From an uncultured Verrucomicrobiota bacterium (GTDB lineage: Bacteria; Verrucomicrobiota; Verrucomicrobiia; Chthoniobacterales; SZAS-18): 20,162 bases of DNA. The notes under the pieces were generated by a model. That model was not told where the DNA came from. It did no database searches and worked only from the letters and a program-made list of their open reading frames with translations. The stretch spans positions 1 through 20,162 of the forward strand of contig CALMOL010000085.1 in assembly GCA_937871685.1 (NCBI GenBank). The letters run 5' to 3'. Below are positions 7,892-15,601 of this stretch, in pieces; within the stretch, counting starts at the first letter, position 1; the number at the start of each line of letters is the position of its first letter. Made by a program: the position numbers and the translations under genes.

Positions 7892-8065
7892 GTCCGATGA
7901 GCCTTCGCGGAAACTCAAGGCGCTCTTGCCGCGGCCCAGCTGGGGCAGGGGCGCATGTGCTCTCAGAAGAGGGTCCGGCGCGAAGCGAGGGAGCTGGACT
8001 TGCCAACTCCGTCGCCGCCTGATGGGCCGCTGTGCTTACAAGGCCGCTGGGTGCGGCGCCGCAGA

Positions 8066-9919
8066 TCACTCCACCTCATACACTTCCACCAGCGCCACGC
8101 CGGTCGAGCCGCCCTCGCCGCGGACCACCACGGTGTAAGGGCCAGGGCGAAGCGTCAGCACGGCGGCGGCCTCGCGCTCGTTGGTCGGCGCGCGGCCGGT
8201 TGCGGAGATCTGATCCTGGGTCACCGAGGAGCGCCAGTCGGTGTTCGAGGCGAGGAGCGCGCCAGAGGAGTCGAAGACAGCGAGGCTCGGGTTAGCCAGC
8301 GGGTTCGTCACGCCGGCCGCGGCCAAGCTCGGGCCGAGCGCGCGCACGACGACGCGCTTGGTGCGCGAGCCGCCGATCACAAAGCCGCCGATCATCACGC
8401 TGTCGCCCTCGCGCACCACGCCGCGCGTGGACACGTTGATCGGTCGCAGGTCGGAGCGGACGCGCTCCAGGTCATACATCTCGATCAGCGCCACGCCGCT
8501 CTCGCCGGTCGATCCGCCGCGCACCACGAGCGTGTAGGAGCCCGCCGAGAGGCTTGCCACGAGGGCGCATTCCCGCGTGTCGGAGGGCGCCAAACCGGTG
8601 GCCTCGATCTCGCCGCGCTGCGGGGAGGATTGCCAGCCGGCGTTCGCGGCGACCAGCCGGCCCTGCGCGTCGCGCAGCTCCACGGCAAGGGTGCTGATCG
8701 TGCCCGCCACGGCGGAAGCCAGGCTCGGCCCGAGGGCGCGCAGCAGCACGCGCTTCGACCCGGTGCCAGACACCACGAAGCCACCGATGCCCGCGCCGTC
8801 GCCGGCTTCCACGCGCAAGCGGGTGGAAAGATTGATGAGTTGCGTGGGCTTGTCCTGCTCGCCCGCGCCGCCGCCCACGTAGTCGCCCAGGGTGAGCGCG
8901 TCGCCCAGCGCCGCGTGGTCGAGGCGCTGGTTCCCGTCCGAGAGGATCACTGCGAAATACCAGATGCCGCCGGGCAGGTTTACGAGCGCGCTGGTGTCCC
9001 ACGAGAGGTTGGCCGCGGTCGCGCCCCCGCCGACGGGATCGGAGATCGTCGCCGAGGCCAGCAGACGCGCGTCGCCGGGGATGTCGCCGCCCACGTAAGG
9101 CTGGTGGAGCGCATACACTTGGACCTGCAGGGGGCCGGACGAGTTCGCGCGGTTGTTGCGCACGTTCACGCCGCCGAGGGAGACGACGTTGCCGTGAAGG
9201 TCCACGGACGGCAGCCCGGAAAGGGCGATGTCCACGCCACCCGTGGGCAGGAGCCGGGAAGGATCGAGCGGGAAGCCGGTGGCGCGCAATGTGGCCTCGA
9301 TGGCGCGCAGGTCGGTGTTGCGCAGGCCGGAGCCGCCGGCGTGCGACGCGAAGTTCACCTGGTCATTATAGGAAAGACGCGCGTAGTCGGCGAGCAGCCA
9401 GCTCACCAGCGCGGCGCCGAGGCCGGGGGCGCTGCCGGCCTGGCCGCGCACGATGGCGGCGAGCGCCGCCCAGGAATCTTCAACGCCGCGCGGCGAGGCG
9501 CTGTCCGCCGTGGCCTCGACGGGCACCCAGGAGACGGGGTCGGCATCGCTGTCGAGCTTGCGCGCCGCGCCGGCCTTGGCGAAGCGGGCCTTGTCGGGAT
9601 CCGTGTCGAATTCCCACTCCACCATCACGTAGCGCCCGTCCACCGACTGCCGCCGCTGGATGGCGAGCGTGTCGTCGTCGTTGCCGCCGACGGTGTAGGT
9701 CCACCTGCCGTGATCGCCGGTGGACGACGTGGTGCCATCAGCCCGGAGCGCGAAGGATTCCTTGAGGAATTCATGACGGGTCTTGGCGCCATCCTGATAC
9801 GCGCGCAAATAAGTCCAGCGCTCCACCGCAAGCGCGCCATCGCGGGCAAGGGCGCACGCAGGCACGAGCAGGAGAGAGCCAAGCGCGGCGGCAAGGAGGG
9901 GAAGAGGGAAGTTCTTCAT
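8066..9919 (-). CDS. Secreted protein with CARDB-like region and two C-terminal surface repeats
   Basis: A 617-residue exported protein of unknown function. A signal peptide is clear: a basic start, a hydrophobic stretch PLPLLAAALGSLLLVP and a likely cleavage after ACALA (residue 25). Residues 30-120 form an uncharacterised region rich in aromatic and acidic residues. About 235-345 resembles a CARDB-type beta-sandwich (GGVNVRNNRANSSGPLQVQV). Residues about 363-484 and 495-615 are two copies of one domain, each starting N-[LV]-STR and containing GGFV[VI][SG]G, RALGPSLA, a W motif and a final V[AE]L-IE-Y or equivalent. The same pair ends the divergent CAP protein. The ATG at 9919 is chosen over a GTG at 9931 because it gives a normal signal peptide. 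The VPAC segment is a poor lipobox, so a lipoprotein is less likely. It is probably on the cell surface or outside the cell. Confidence 0.88.
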   Translation of the reverse strand: MKNFPLPLLAAALGSLLLVPACALARDGALAVERWTYLRAYQDGAKTRHEFLKESFALRADGTTSSTGDHGRWTYTVGGNDDDTLAIQRRQSVDGRYVMVEWEFDTDPDKARFAKAGAARKLDSDADPVSWVPVEATADSASPRGVEDSWAALAAIVRGQAGSAPGLGAALVSWLLADYARLSYNDQVNFASHAGGSGLRNTDLRAIEATLRATGFPLDPSRLLPTGGVDIALSGLPSVDLHGNVVSLGGVNVRNNRANSSGPLQVQVYALHQPYVGGDIPGDARLLASATISDPVGGGATAANLSWDTSALVNLPGGIWYFAVILSDGNQRLDHAALGDALTLGDYVGGGAGEQDKPTQLINLSTRLRVEAGDGAGIGGFVVSGTGSKRVLLRALGPSLASAVAGTISTLAVELRDAQGRLVAANAGWQSSPQRGEIEATGLAPSDTRECALVASLSAGSYTLVVRGGSTGESGVALIEMYDLERVRSDLRPINVSTRGVVREGDSVMIGGFVIGGSRTKRVVVRALGPSLAAAGVTNPLANPSLAVFDSSGALLASNTDWRSSVTQDQISATGRAPTNEREAAAVLTLRPGPYTVVVRGEGGSTGVALVEVYEVE

Positions 9920-10401
9920 GGCGGTAGGCACGAGGCGGGGCGCGGGAACGTGGCGCCATTAGCCGCAAACGCGCCAATCCAGTCAAGACGGAAAAATGAA
10001 AAGTCTTTCGATCTTGATTGCTCAGGCCTCGGCACCGCAACCAAACCAGCGAACAGGACTTCCAGGTGGCCCGCCTGCCCCCGTGCGTCCGCCGCGCAAA
10101 ACCCAAGCTCAACAAACCCTTCAGTCCACCTCCTCTCTGGGAAGTGAGTTGGACCGACGGAGGGGCCTGAATCTTACATATGATTGATTCTCAATTTTGA
10201 AACAGATAGGTCGGCGAGTGACCCAGTTTGTCGCCCTCGCGCATTGCATACACTTTTCGGAAATCCGGTTTATATCGCGCATCCGCGTGAAATTATGGAT
10301 TTTCTAAGGTACGGCGAGGGAAAGGCTGGAAATGTTTCGGCTGGGAATGGGTCTTGCACCCTGCGCTGAGTTGTCCGCACGCCCCTCTCATTTTTGTTTC
10401 A
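9920..10401. promoter_or_regulatory. Divergent intergenic region between two surface-protein genes
   Basis: This 482-bp stretch must contain both promoters. From about 10165 to 10310 it is clearly richer in A and T than its surroundings, as expected for a promoter zone. I could not place a convincing -35/-10 pair: TTGCAT at 10244 and TATATC at 10271 are 21 bp apart, too far. A small open frame inside (10184-10369) has no recognisable features. Both genes end in the same repeat domain, so coordinated control from this region is plausible but inferred. Confidence 0.45.
10169..10190. promoter_or_regulatory. Imperfect 22-bp palindrome, possible operator
   Basis: The outer arms GAATC (10169-10173) and GATTC (10186-10190) are inverted repeats, and a central CATATG (10177-10182) is also self-complementary; three base pairs between them on each side do not match. 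It lies in the AT-rich part of the divergent region, 232 bases before the CAP gene start. A dimeric regulator site is one reading; chance is another. Confidence 0.3.
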
Positions 10402-12213
10402 ATGCCGACTCCTTCGCCGTTCGCCCGCGCTTCTGTTCCCTCGGTCAGTCTCAATTCCGAGAAGCTAGCCCTCGCTCTCTGCGCACTGGGTTTTTTCTCC
10501 GTGGCGACGCTGGCCGAGGCCGCGCCGACGCAGGCTTACTCGCACGGCGACCCGACCGCCGAGGAGCAATACATGGTCGAGCTCCTCAACCGCGCGCGCG
10601 CCAACCCGCCGCAGGAAGGCATCTTCCTCACCACGCAGACCGACTCCCAGATCCAAGGCGCCTACGGATACGCGCCCTTTGCGGTGAACTTCGCGGCAAT
10701 CCGCGCGGCTTTCAACGCCTACCCGGCCCGGCCGCCGCTCGCCTTCAGCCCGTATCTCGTCAGCACCGCCCGCAACCATGCGCAGTGGATGGCGGCCAAC
10801 GCCGTTCAAGATCACGACCAGCCTGGCAACACCTTCTCCAACCGCATCATCGGATCGGGCTACGGAGCGACCGCCGCCGGCGAGAACATCTACGGACCGG
10901 TGCCCTCCCTGCTCTACGCCCAGGTCGGTCTCAACATTGATTGGGGCGTCGCCTCCCTGTCCCACCGCAACGCCATCATGGCGCTGCCCCCGGACCCCGT
11001 TTACAAGGAGGTCGGCGTTGGCTTTGTCGCCTCCTCTCGTCAGACGTGGTCCATTCGCGCCGGCGGCGGCGTGCCGACCATCACGGTGAACTATTCTCCC
11101 TACGCGGTGGTCCAGGACTTTGGCATCTGCTACGACTTCCAAAATACCCCGATCGTCACCGGTGTGGCTTTCACCGATCGCGACGGCGACGTATTCTACA
11201 CTCCCGGCGAGGGCGAGGGCGGCATCACGGTGACGCCCGACGTGGGCACCTACTACGCGGTCACCTCGGCCTCCGGCGGCTACGCCATCCCGCTCACGAA
11301 CCTGCCGGCTGGCACCGCCACCGTGCGCCTTTCCTTCACCGGCGGCGCGCTCGGCTCGCGCGTGATCACCCGCACCGTCGCGCTCAACGGCTCCGACAAC
11401 ATCAAGGCTGACCTTCAGGTGCTGCCCGACGAAGCCACGCGCCTGACCAACCTCTCCACCCGCCTACGCGTGGAGACCGGCGACAACGTCGCCATCGCCG
11501 GTTTCGTGGTGAGCGGATCCTCGTCCAAGCGCATGCTCGTGCGCGCCCTTGGGCCCTCGCTCGCCGCCGGTGGCGTGGCCAACGTGCTCGCCAACCCCGC
11601 CCTCGAGCTCCGCGCCGCCACCGGTGCGCTCCTCGCCTCCAATGACGACTGGCAGGGCGCCCAGTCCGCCGAGATCACCGCCACCGGCCGCGCCCCGGCC
11701 GACGCCCGCGAGGCGGCCCTCATCGTGACGCTCGCCCCCGGCGCCTACACCGCCGTCATGCGCGGCGCGGACGGCGGCATCGGCGTCGGCCTGATCGAGG
11801 TGTATGACCTCGACGCCGCCGTGGTCTCCACCAAGGCCGTGAACGTGTCCACCCGCGGCCGCGTGGCCACCGGCGACGACGTAATGATCGGCGGATTCGT
11901 CATCGGCGGCTCCTCCACGCGCCGCGTGGTGGTCCGCGCGCTCGGCCCCTCGCTGGCCGCGGCTGGAGTGGCCGGCACTTTGTCCGATCCCACCGTCGAG
12001 ATTCGCGATGCCCGCGGCGCGCTCATGAGTTCCAACGACAACTGGCAGTCCGGCGGTCAGGCCGCCATCCTCCAGTCGCTCGGAAAGGCCCCGAGCGACC
12101 CGCGCGAGGCCGCCGTGGTGGTCACACTCAATCCCGGTGCCTACACCGCCATCGTGCGCGGGGCCAACGGCGCCTCCGGCGTGGCGCTGGTCGAGGTGTA
12201 TGAGGCGCCCTGA
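10402..12213 (+). CDS. Secreted CAP/SCP-domain protein with SdrD-like module and two surface repeats
   Basis: A 603-residue exported protein. The signal peptide has a hydrophobic core at about 21-36 (KLALALCALGFFSVATL), with likely cleavage after AEA (residue 40). A CAP/SCP domain spans about 52-235. It includes LLNRARANP, FSPYLVSTARNHAQWMA, H138 in QDHDQPG, E161 in GENIYG and H188 in LSHRN, which fit the CAP cavity His/Glu set. About 250-340 is a beta-sandwich resembling SdrD_B/carboxypeptidase-regulatory repeats, with an acidic loop DRDGDVFYTPGEGEGG suited to calcium. Residues about 350-471 and 481-600 are two copies of the domain also found at the end of the divergent neighbour. The ATG at 10402 is preferred to a TTG at 10354. 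Bacterial CAP proteins are mostly extracellular with no agreed catalytic role, so the function is unknown. Confidence 0.9.
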   Translation: MPTPSPFARASVPSVSLNSEKLALALCALGFFSVATLAEAAPTQAYSHGDPTAEEQYMVELLNRARANPPQEGIFLTTQTDSQIQGAYGYAPFAVNFAAIRAAFNAYPARPPLAFSPYLVSTARNHAQWMAANAVQDHDQPGNTFSNRIIGSGYGATAAGENIYGPVPSLLYAQVGLNIDWGVASLSHRNAIMALPPDPVYKEVGVGFVASSRQTWSIRAGGGVPTITVNYSPYAVVQDFGICYDFQNTPIVTGVAFTDRDGDVFYTPGEGEGGITVTPDVGTYYAVTSASGGYAIPLTNLPAGTATVRLSFTGGALGSRVITRTVALNGSDNIKADLQVLPDEATRLTNLSTRLRVETGDNVAIAGFVVSGSSSKRMLVRALGPSLAAGGVANVLANPALELRAATGALLASNDDWQGAQSAEITATGRAPADAREAALIVTLAPGAYTAVMRGADGGIGVGLIEVYDLDAAVVSTKAVNVSTRGRVATGDDVMIGGFVIGGSSTRRVVVRALGPSLAAAGVAGTLSDPTVEIRDARGALMSSNDNWQSGGQAAILQSLGKAPSDPREAAVVVTLNPGAYTAIVRGANGASGVALVEVYEAP

Positions 12214-12424
12214 CGGGCCGAGCGGCGGAATTGCCAAACAATCAACGCCCGGCAAAGCGCCTTCCGAGCGCGACGGCCCGAACCTCGCGCCATCGGTGGC
12301 GCGCGACGCGCCCTGAACTCTTGGCGGCCAGGGCTCGCGCCGTCTCCCCTCGCGCGCCCAAAGCTTCGGCTTTCCTCCTCCGCCTCGCCCGCTAGCATAC
12401 CGGCGCCTCGACTCGCCGCCGCGC

Positions 12425-13939
12425 ATGCGACTTTCCCTTCGGAACAAGATCCTCGGCGTTTTCCTGCTGTCGTCGATCGTGCCAGCGCTCGTGCTCTGGG
12501 CGCTGCTCCACTGGTGGCTCGCGGGCGGCGTGGACGGCGTGATCGGGCAAGAAGTCGCCGGGCGCGTGCGCCGGGCGGCTGACGACCTCGTCACTGAACT
12601 GCGCGCCGCCCCGCGTGACGACTGGAACGGCGCGCTCGACCGCGCCAGCCGCCGGCAGCGGGTGAGGTGGCTGCTGTTCTCGTCAACCGGCGCGCAGGTC
12701 GCCGGGGAGGCGACGACATTGCCCGACGAAGTCACCGAACGCCTTCGCGGCCGCCCGGGCGGACCGTCGGAACGCCGCGGCCCACCACCGCTCCCGCCGG
12801 CCGGCAGCGGCGCCATGGAGCCGACGCGCGAGGTGGGGCCGGTGTTCCAAGTGCGCTCCTCGGCGCCGATGGGCTATTGGTTCGGCGTGCGCTTGCCGCC
12901 GTTGGGTCGGTTGGGCGCGGGTGAGCCGCCCAGCGAGGGTCCGGTTGTCCTGCTCGCTCGGACGGAGAGCTTGTATGGCGGCGGCGTTCTCTTCGACGCG
13001 CGCCCGTGGGTGATCGGCGCGGCGGCGGCCTTCGCGTTGGCCGGCCTCCTTTGGCTGCCGCTGGCCGGCTCGCTCACGCGCGCCGTGCGTCAGCTCCTGC
13101 GCGCGGCCGAGGAGGTGTCGGCTGGCCGCTTCGATGTGAAGGTGGACGAGGAGCGCGGCGACGAGCTAGGCCGCCTCGGCCGCTCCATCCGCCGCATGGC
13201 CGAGCGTCTCTCGGCGCAGATGCGCGAGCAGCAGCGCTTCCTGGGCGACACCGCGCGCGAGCTCCAGGCGCCCATCGACCGGGCGCGCTCCGCGCTCGAC
13301 TTCCTCGCCGGCCGCGCCGCCGTGTCCGAGCGCACCCGCGTGGAGGAGACGCGCGATGAGCTGCGCAACATGTCGGAGCTGATCCACGAGCTGGGCGTCT
13401 TCTCCCGCGCGCACCTCGACGAGAAGCCGCTCGAGCTTCGCCGCACGCTGCTGCGCCCGCTGGTGGAAAAGATGCGCGAGCGCCAGGCCGCCATCGCCGG
13501 CCGCGTGAACGTGGCCGTGCCCGCCGACCTCGTCGCGCGCGTGGAGCCGAACCTCCTCACGCGCGTCCTCGCCTCCCTCACGCGCAACGCGGTGCGCATC
13601 TCCGGCGGCTCTCGCCCCATCATGGTCACCGGCGGCCGCGAGGACGAGCGCACCGCCTGGTTGGCCGTGGCTGACTACGGCACCGGCACGCCCACGCCCG
13701 TGCCGCCGGACGGCTCCAGCTCCGCGCTCGATGACGGCTCGGACACCGGCGGTTTCACGAGCACGAACTTCGGCATGACCACGACCTTCGGCGAGGCGCA
13801 GGCCCCGGCCTCGCTGGGCCTGGCGATCGTGCGGCCGTGCGTGGAGGCCTTCGGCGCGCACCTCTCCTTCCGCCGCATCCCGCCCGAGGGCTTCGAAATC
13901 CGCCTGTCGCTGCCGGCCGGCGAGGAGCGGGTGGCGTGA
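12425..13939 (+). CDS. Membrane histidine-kinase homologue lacking the phospho-acceptor His
   Basis: A 504-residue protein with the layout of a CpxA-like sensor kinase. It has a membrane segment (about 9-33), an extracytoplasmic part (about 34-193) with a Pro/Gly-rich stretch at 108-130, a second membrane segment (about 195-214), a HAMP linker (about 215-265), a dimerisation helix and an ATPase-like domain. In the H box, where active kinases have SHELRTP, it reads ARELQAP: the His position is R278 (codon CGC at 13256-13258). The N box is present (TRNAVRI, N388) and so is DYGTG (417-421). The second glycine box is weakened to SLGLAIV. It is therefore either a pseudokinase, perhaps modulating a partner or acting as a phosphatase, or a mutated gene. 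CAC to CGC needs one base change. No response regulator is adjacent. It lies 211 bp after the CAP gene. Confidence 0.88.
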   Translation: MRLSLRNKILGVFLLSSIVPALVLWALLHWWLAGGVDGVIGQEVAGRVRRAADDLVTELRAAPRDDWNGALDRASRRQRVRWLLFSSTGAQVAGEATTLPDEVTERLRGRPGGPSERRGPPPLPPAGSGAMEPTREVGPVFQVRSSAPMGYWFGVRLPPLGRLGAGEPPSEGPVVLLARTESLYGGGVLFDARPWVIGAAAAFALAGLLWLPLAGSLTRAVRQLLRAAEEVSAGRFDVKVDEERGDELGRLGRSIRRMAERLSAQMREQQRFLGDTARELQAPIDRARSALDFLAGRAAVSERTRVEETRDELRNMSELIHELGVFSRAHLDEKPLELRRTLLRPLVEKMRERQAAIAGRVNVAVPADLVARVEPNLLTRVLASLTRNAVRISGGSRPIMVTGGREDERTAWLAVADYGTGTPTPVPPDGSSSALDDGSDTGGFTSTNFGMTTTFGEAQAPASLGLAIVRPCVEAFGAHLSFRRIPPEGFEIRLSLPAGEERVA

Positions 13940-13981
13940 GCGGGGCTTCGACGGAGCGCCCCTCCTGGGCTAGGAATCATC

Positions 13982-14236
13982 GTGACCGCCGCGGCTTACC
14001 GCCATCTCGTCCGGGTGCCGGGCGTGCGCGGCGGCCGCACGATCATTGAGGGAACTCGACTGGGCGTTCACGACGTGGTCGGCCTAATCGTCAACGGGGC
14101 GACCGTGGACGAGGCGTGCCGCAGCTTCCCCGGCATCACTCGGGCGCAGGTCTTCGAATGCCTGTCCTATTACGAGGATCATCGCGCGGAGATTGACGAC
14201 CTGGTCGCCGGGCAAATGCAGGCGCCGATGCCGTGA
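13982..14236 (+). CDS. DUF433-family antitoxin
   Basis: An 84-residue protein of the DUF433 (VapB-like) antitoxin family, which binds its own promoter and neutralises a PIN-like DUF5615 toxin. The sequence shows the family core GGRTIIEGTRLGVHDVVGLI, followed by ATVDEACRSFPGITRAQVFECLSYYEDH, a small helix-turn-helix-like domain at the usual position. The start is GTG at 13982, 42 bp after the kinase gene. Its last codon and stop overlap the GTG start of the toxin gene (GTGA at 14233-14236), the normal arrangement for these pairs. The antitoxin is intact while the toxin frame is broken, so it may be a leftover antitoxin, or it may counter related toxins elsewhere. Confidence 0.88.
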   Translation: MTAAAYRHLVRVPGVRGGRTIIEGTRLGVHDVVGLIVNGATVDEACRSFPGITRAQVFECLSYYEDHRAEIDDLVAGQMQAPMP

Positions 14237-14552
14237 CGTTCTTGCTTGATCAGGATGTGCCGGACGACGTGGCGCGCTGGCTGCGCCACGCTGGGCACGA
14301 GCCGGTCCTGCTGCGTGACGTGTTGCCGATCACCGCGACGGACCCGGAAGTTTTGTCCAAGCGACGGAAATCGGGGCTATCCTCATCACCTGCAACCGCG
14401 ATGACTTCGTGCCGACGGCGGCGGCGAGCACGCATCCGGGGCTGATCGTTCTCATCCGTCGGCGCACGCGACAAGCCGAGATCGCCGCGCCCAAGGTCCT
14501 GCTCCAGCGCGCGGGGGAGAGCGGGCTTGCGGGCAACATCTGCTTTGCCTGA
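14233..14552 (+). pseudogene. Frameshifted DUF5615 (PIN-like) toxin
   Basis: The first frame encodes TFLLDQDVPDDVARWLRHAG and continues to DPEVLSK, the N-terminal half of a DUF5615 toxin with its acidic LLDQDVP motif. After position 14360 that frame turns into Arg/Ser-rich nonsense ending at 14445. The next frame resumes the family sequence with AILITCNRDDFVPTAAA and continues to a stop at 14550-14552. Adding one G next to 14361 restores an unbroken protein of about 106 residues, with EVLSKATEIGAILITCN across the join. DUF5615 proteins are usually about 110 residues, so the rest of the gene is complete. A real one-base deletion, a sequencing or assembly error, and programmed frameshifting are all possible; no homopolymer slippery site is seen there. 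The family is predicted to be a ribonuclease. Confidence 0.85.
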
Positions 14553-14629
14553 CCGGACCCAACGCGTGGATTGATGGCCGGCCACGAATTTTCGATGCCC
14601 GGCATCGCTCTAGGCGCGGATGGTCCGGC

Positions 14630-15544
14630 ATGCGCCGCACCTGGAAACCGTTGCTCGTCTTGGCGCTCCTGCTTGTCCTCGCCGCCTGGGCGGCGCGTGA
14701 GGCGCTGGCCTGGGCAATCGTGGTGCCCGCGCGGACCGAGCGATGGAAATATTTTGCGGATCGCACGCCGGCCTCGCTTGGCCTAGAAGGCGAGAAGTTC
14801 TGGCTGGAATCCGCGCCGGACATCTGGCTCGCCGGATGGTTCGTCCGCGCGCGGACAGCCGGCCCGCCGCGTGGCACGGTGGTGCTGTTGCACGGCAGCT
14901 CGTCGTGCAAGGAGGCGCTGCTTGGCCTGTCGCGCGAGCTGGCGGACGCCGGCTGGCAATCCATCGCCTACGACGCGCGCGCCCACGGCGAGAGCGGCGG
15001 GCGCTGGATCACCTATGGCCTGCGCGAGCGGGCGGATTTCTCCCGCGTGCTCGACGCGGCTGAGGTGCGCTTCGGCCCGCTTGGCCCGGTGGGCGTCTTC
15101 GGCAGTTCTTTCGGCGGCGCGACGGCCATCCAGGCGATGGCGGAAGACGGCCGCGTGCGCTGCGCGATCGTGGAATCCGCCTTCGCCGACCTGCGGCAGA
15201 CATTGCGCGAACACGGCCAACTGTGGTTCAAGCTTCCGCCGGCCGTGACGGACGTTTGCCTCGCCCGCGCCGCGATCCTCGCCGGCTTCGATCCGGTGCA
15301 GGTCTGTCCCGCGGAATTGGCTGCGCGCGCGCGCCGGCCGGTGCTCGTGGTCCACGGCGGGGCTGACGCGCGCATCCCGCCGGCGCACGGCGAGCGCATC
15401 TTCCACGCGTTGCCACCGGGGTCCGGGAGCGAATGGCTGCTTATCCCGGCGGGCGGTCATGAAATGCTCGCCGAGGCGGGTGGCGCCGCTTACGCGGAGC
15501 GGCGCCGGCAATTCCTTGATCGCCACTGCCGGCCCGCGCCGTGA
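14630..15544 (+). CDS. Membrane-anchored alpha/beta hydrolase (serine hydrolase)
   Basis: A 304-residue alpha/beta-hydrolase fold protein. An N-terminal hydrophobic helix (about 7-31, after MRRTWK) acts as membrane anchor or uncleaved signal, placing the enzyme outside the inner membrane. The oxyanion region is LLHGSSSCKE (86-95). The nucleophile elbow is GSSFG with S160, and the other catalytic residues are probably D246 in HGGADARIP and H277 in PAGGHEML. YDARAHGESGG and the overall pattern match the BAAT/YqkD-like group of prolyl-oligopeptidase-type hydrolases. The substrate cannot be told; esterase or peptidase activity is likely. It begins 77 bp after the broken toxin gene, with ATG at 14630, and ends 57 bp before gspF. 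No functional link to its neighbours is evident. Confidence 0.88.
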   Translation: MRRTWKPLLVLALLLVLAAWAAREALAWAIVVPARTERWKYFADRTPASLGLEGEKFWLESAPDIWLAGWFVRARTAGPPRGTVVLLHGSSSCKEALLGLSRELADAGWQSIAYDARAHGESGGRWITYGLRERADFSRVLDAAEVRFGPLGPVGVFGSSFGGATAIQAMAEDGRVRCAIVESAFADLRQTLREHGQLWFKLPPAVTDVCLARAAILAGFDPVQVCPAELAARARRPVLVVHGGADARIPPAHGERIFHALPPGSGSEWLLIPAGGHEMLAEAGGAAYAERRRQFLDRHCRPAP

Positions 15545-15601
15545 GCGGTTGCGGGGGCGGGGTTTTGCGCTTTTGGTGCGCCGCCCCTTCGCTGTCGCCG
15601 C

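Larger units (their letters stand above)
7356..8065. other. 710-bp gene-free region between two convergent genes
   Basis: The gap lies between the tautomerase (plus) and the secreted protein (minus), which converge on it. From left to right it holds an apparently featureless stretch (7356-7500), a small inverted repeat TGGCCT/AGGCCA (7501-7516, loop AGGG), a 21-bp interrupted palindrome (7554-7574), the phased octamer array (7582 to about 7891), and a GC-rich stretch (about 7892-8065) in which I see no gene or motif. Reading frames across it are open on both strands only because of the roughly 21-bp period, and none resembles a known protein. Confidence 0.8.

Noticed and set aside
7671..8138. 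Heptad-repeat proteins on both strands across the octamer array
   Set aside because: Frames are open on both strands because the period is near 21 bp; 22-bp steps break the heptad register, and neither translation resembles a real protein or has a convincing start site.
7955..10147. 730-codon plus-strand frame opposite the secreted protein
   Set aside because: The opposite strand has a signal peptide and repeat domains shared with the neighbouring gene; this frame has none.
10244..10276. Sigma-70 promoter TTGCAT/TATATC
   Set aside because: The 21-bp spacing is too long for a normal promoter.
10184..10369. Small 61-codon frame in the divergent region
   Set aside because: No family resemblance, no ribosome site, and it occupies the AT-rich promoter zone.
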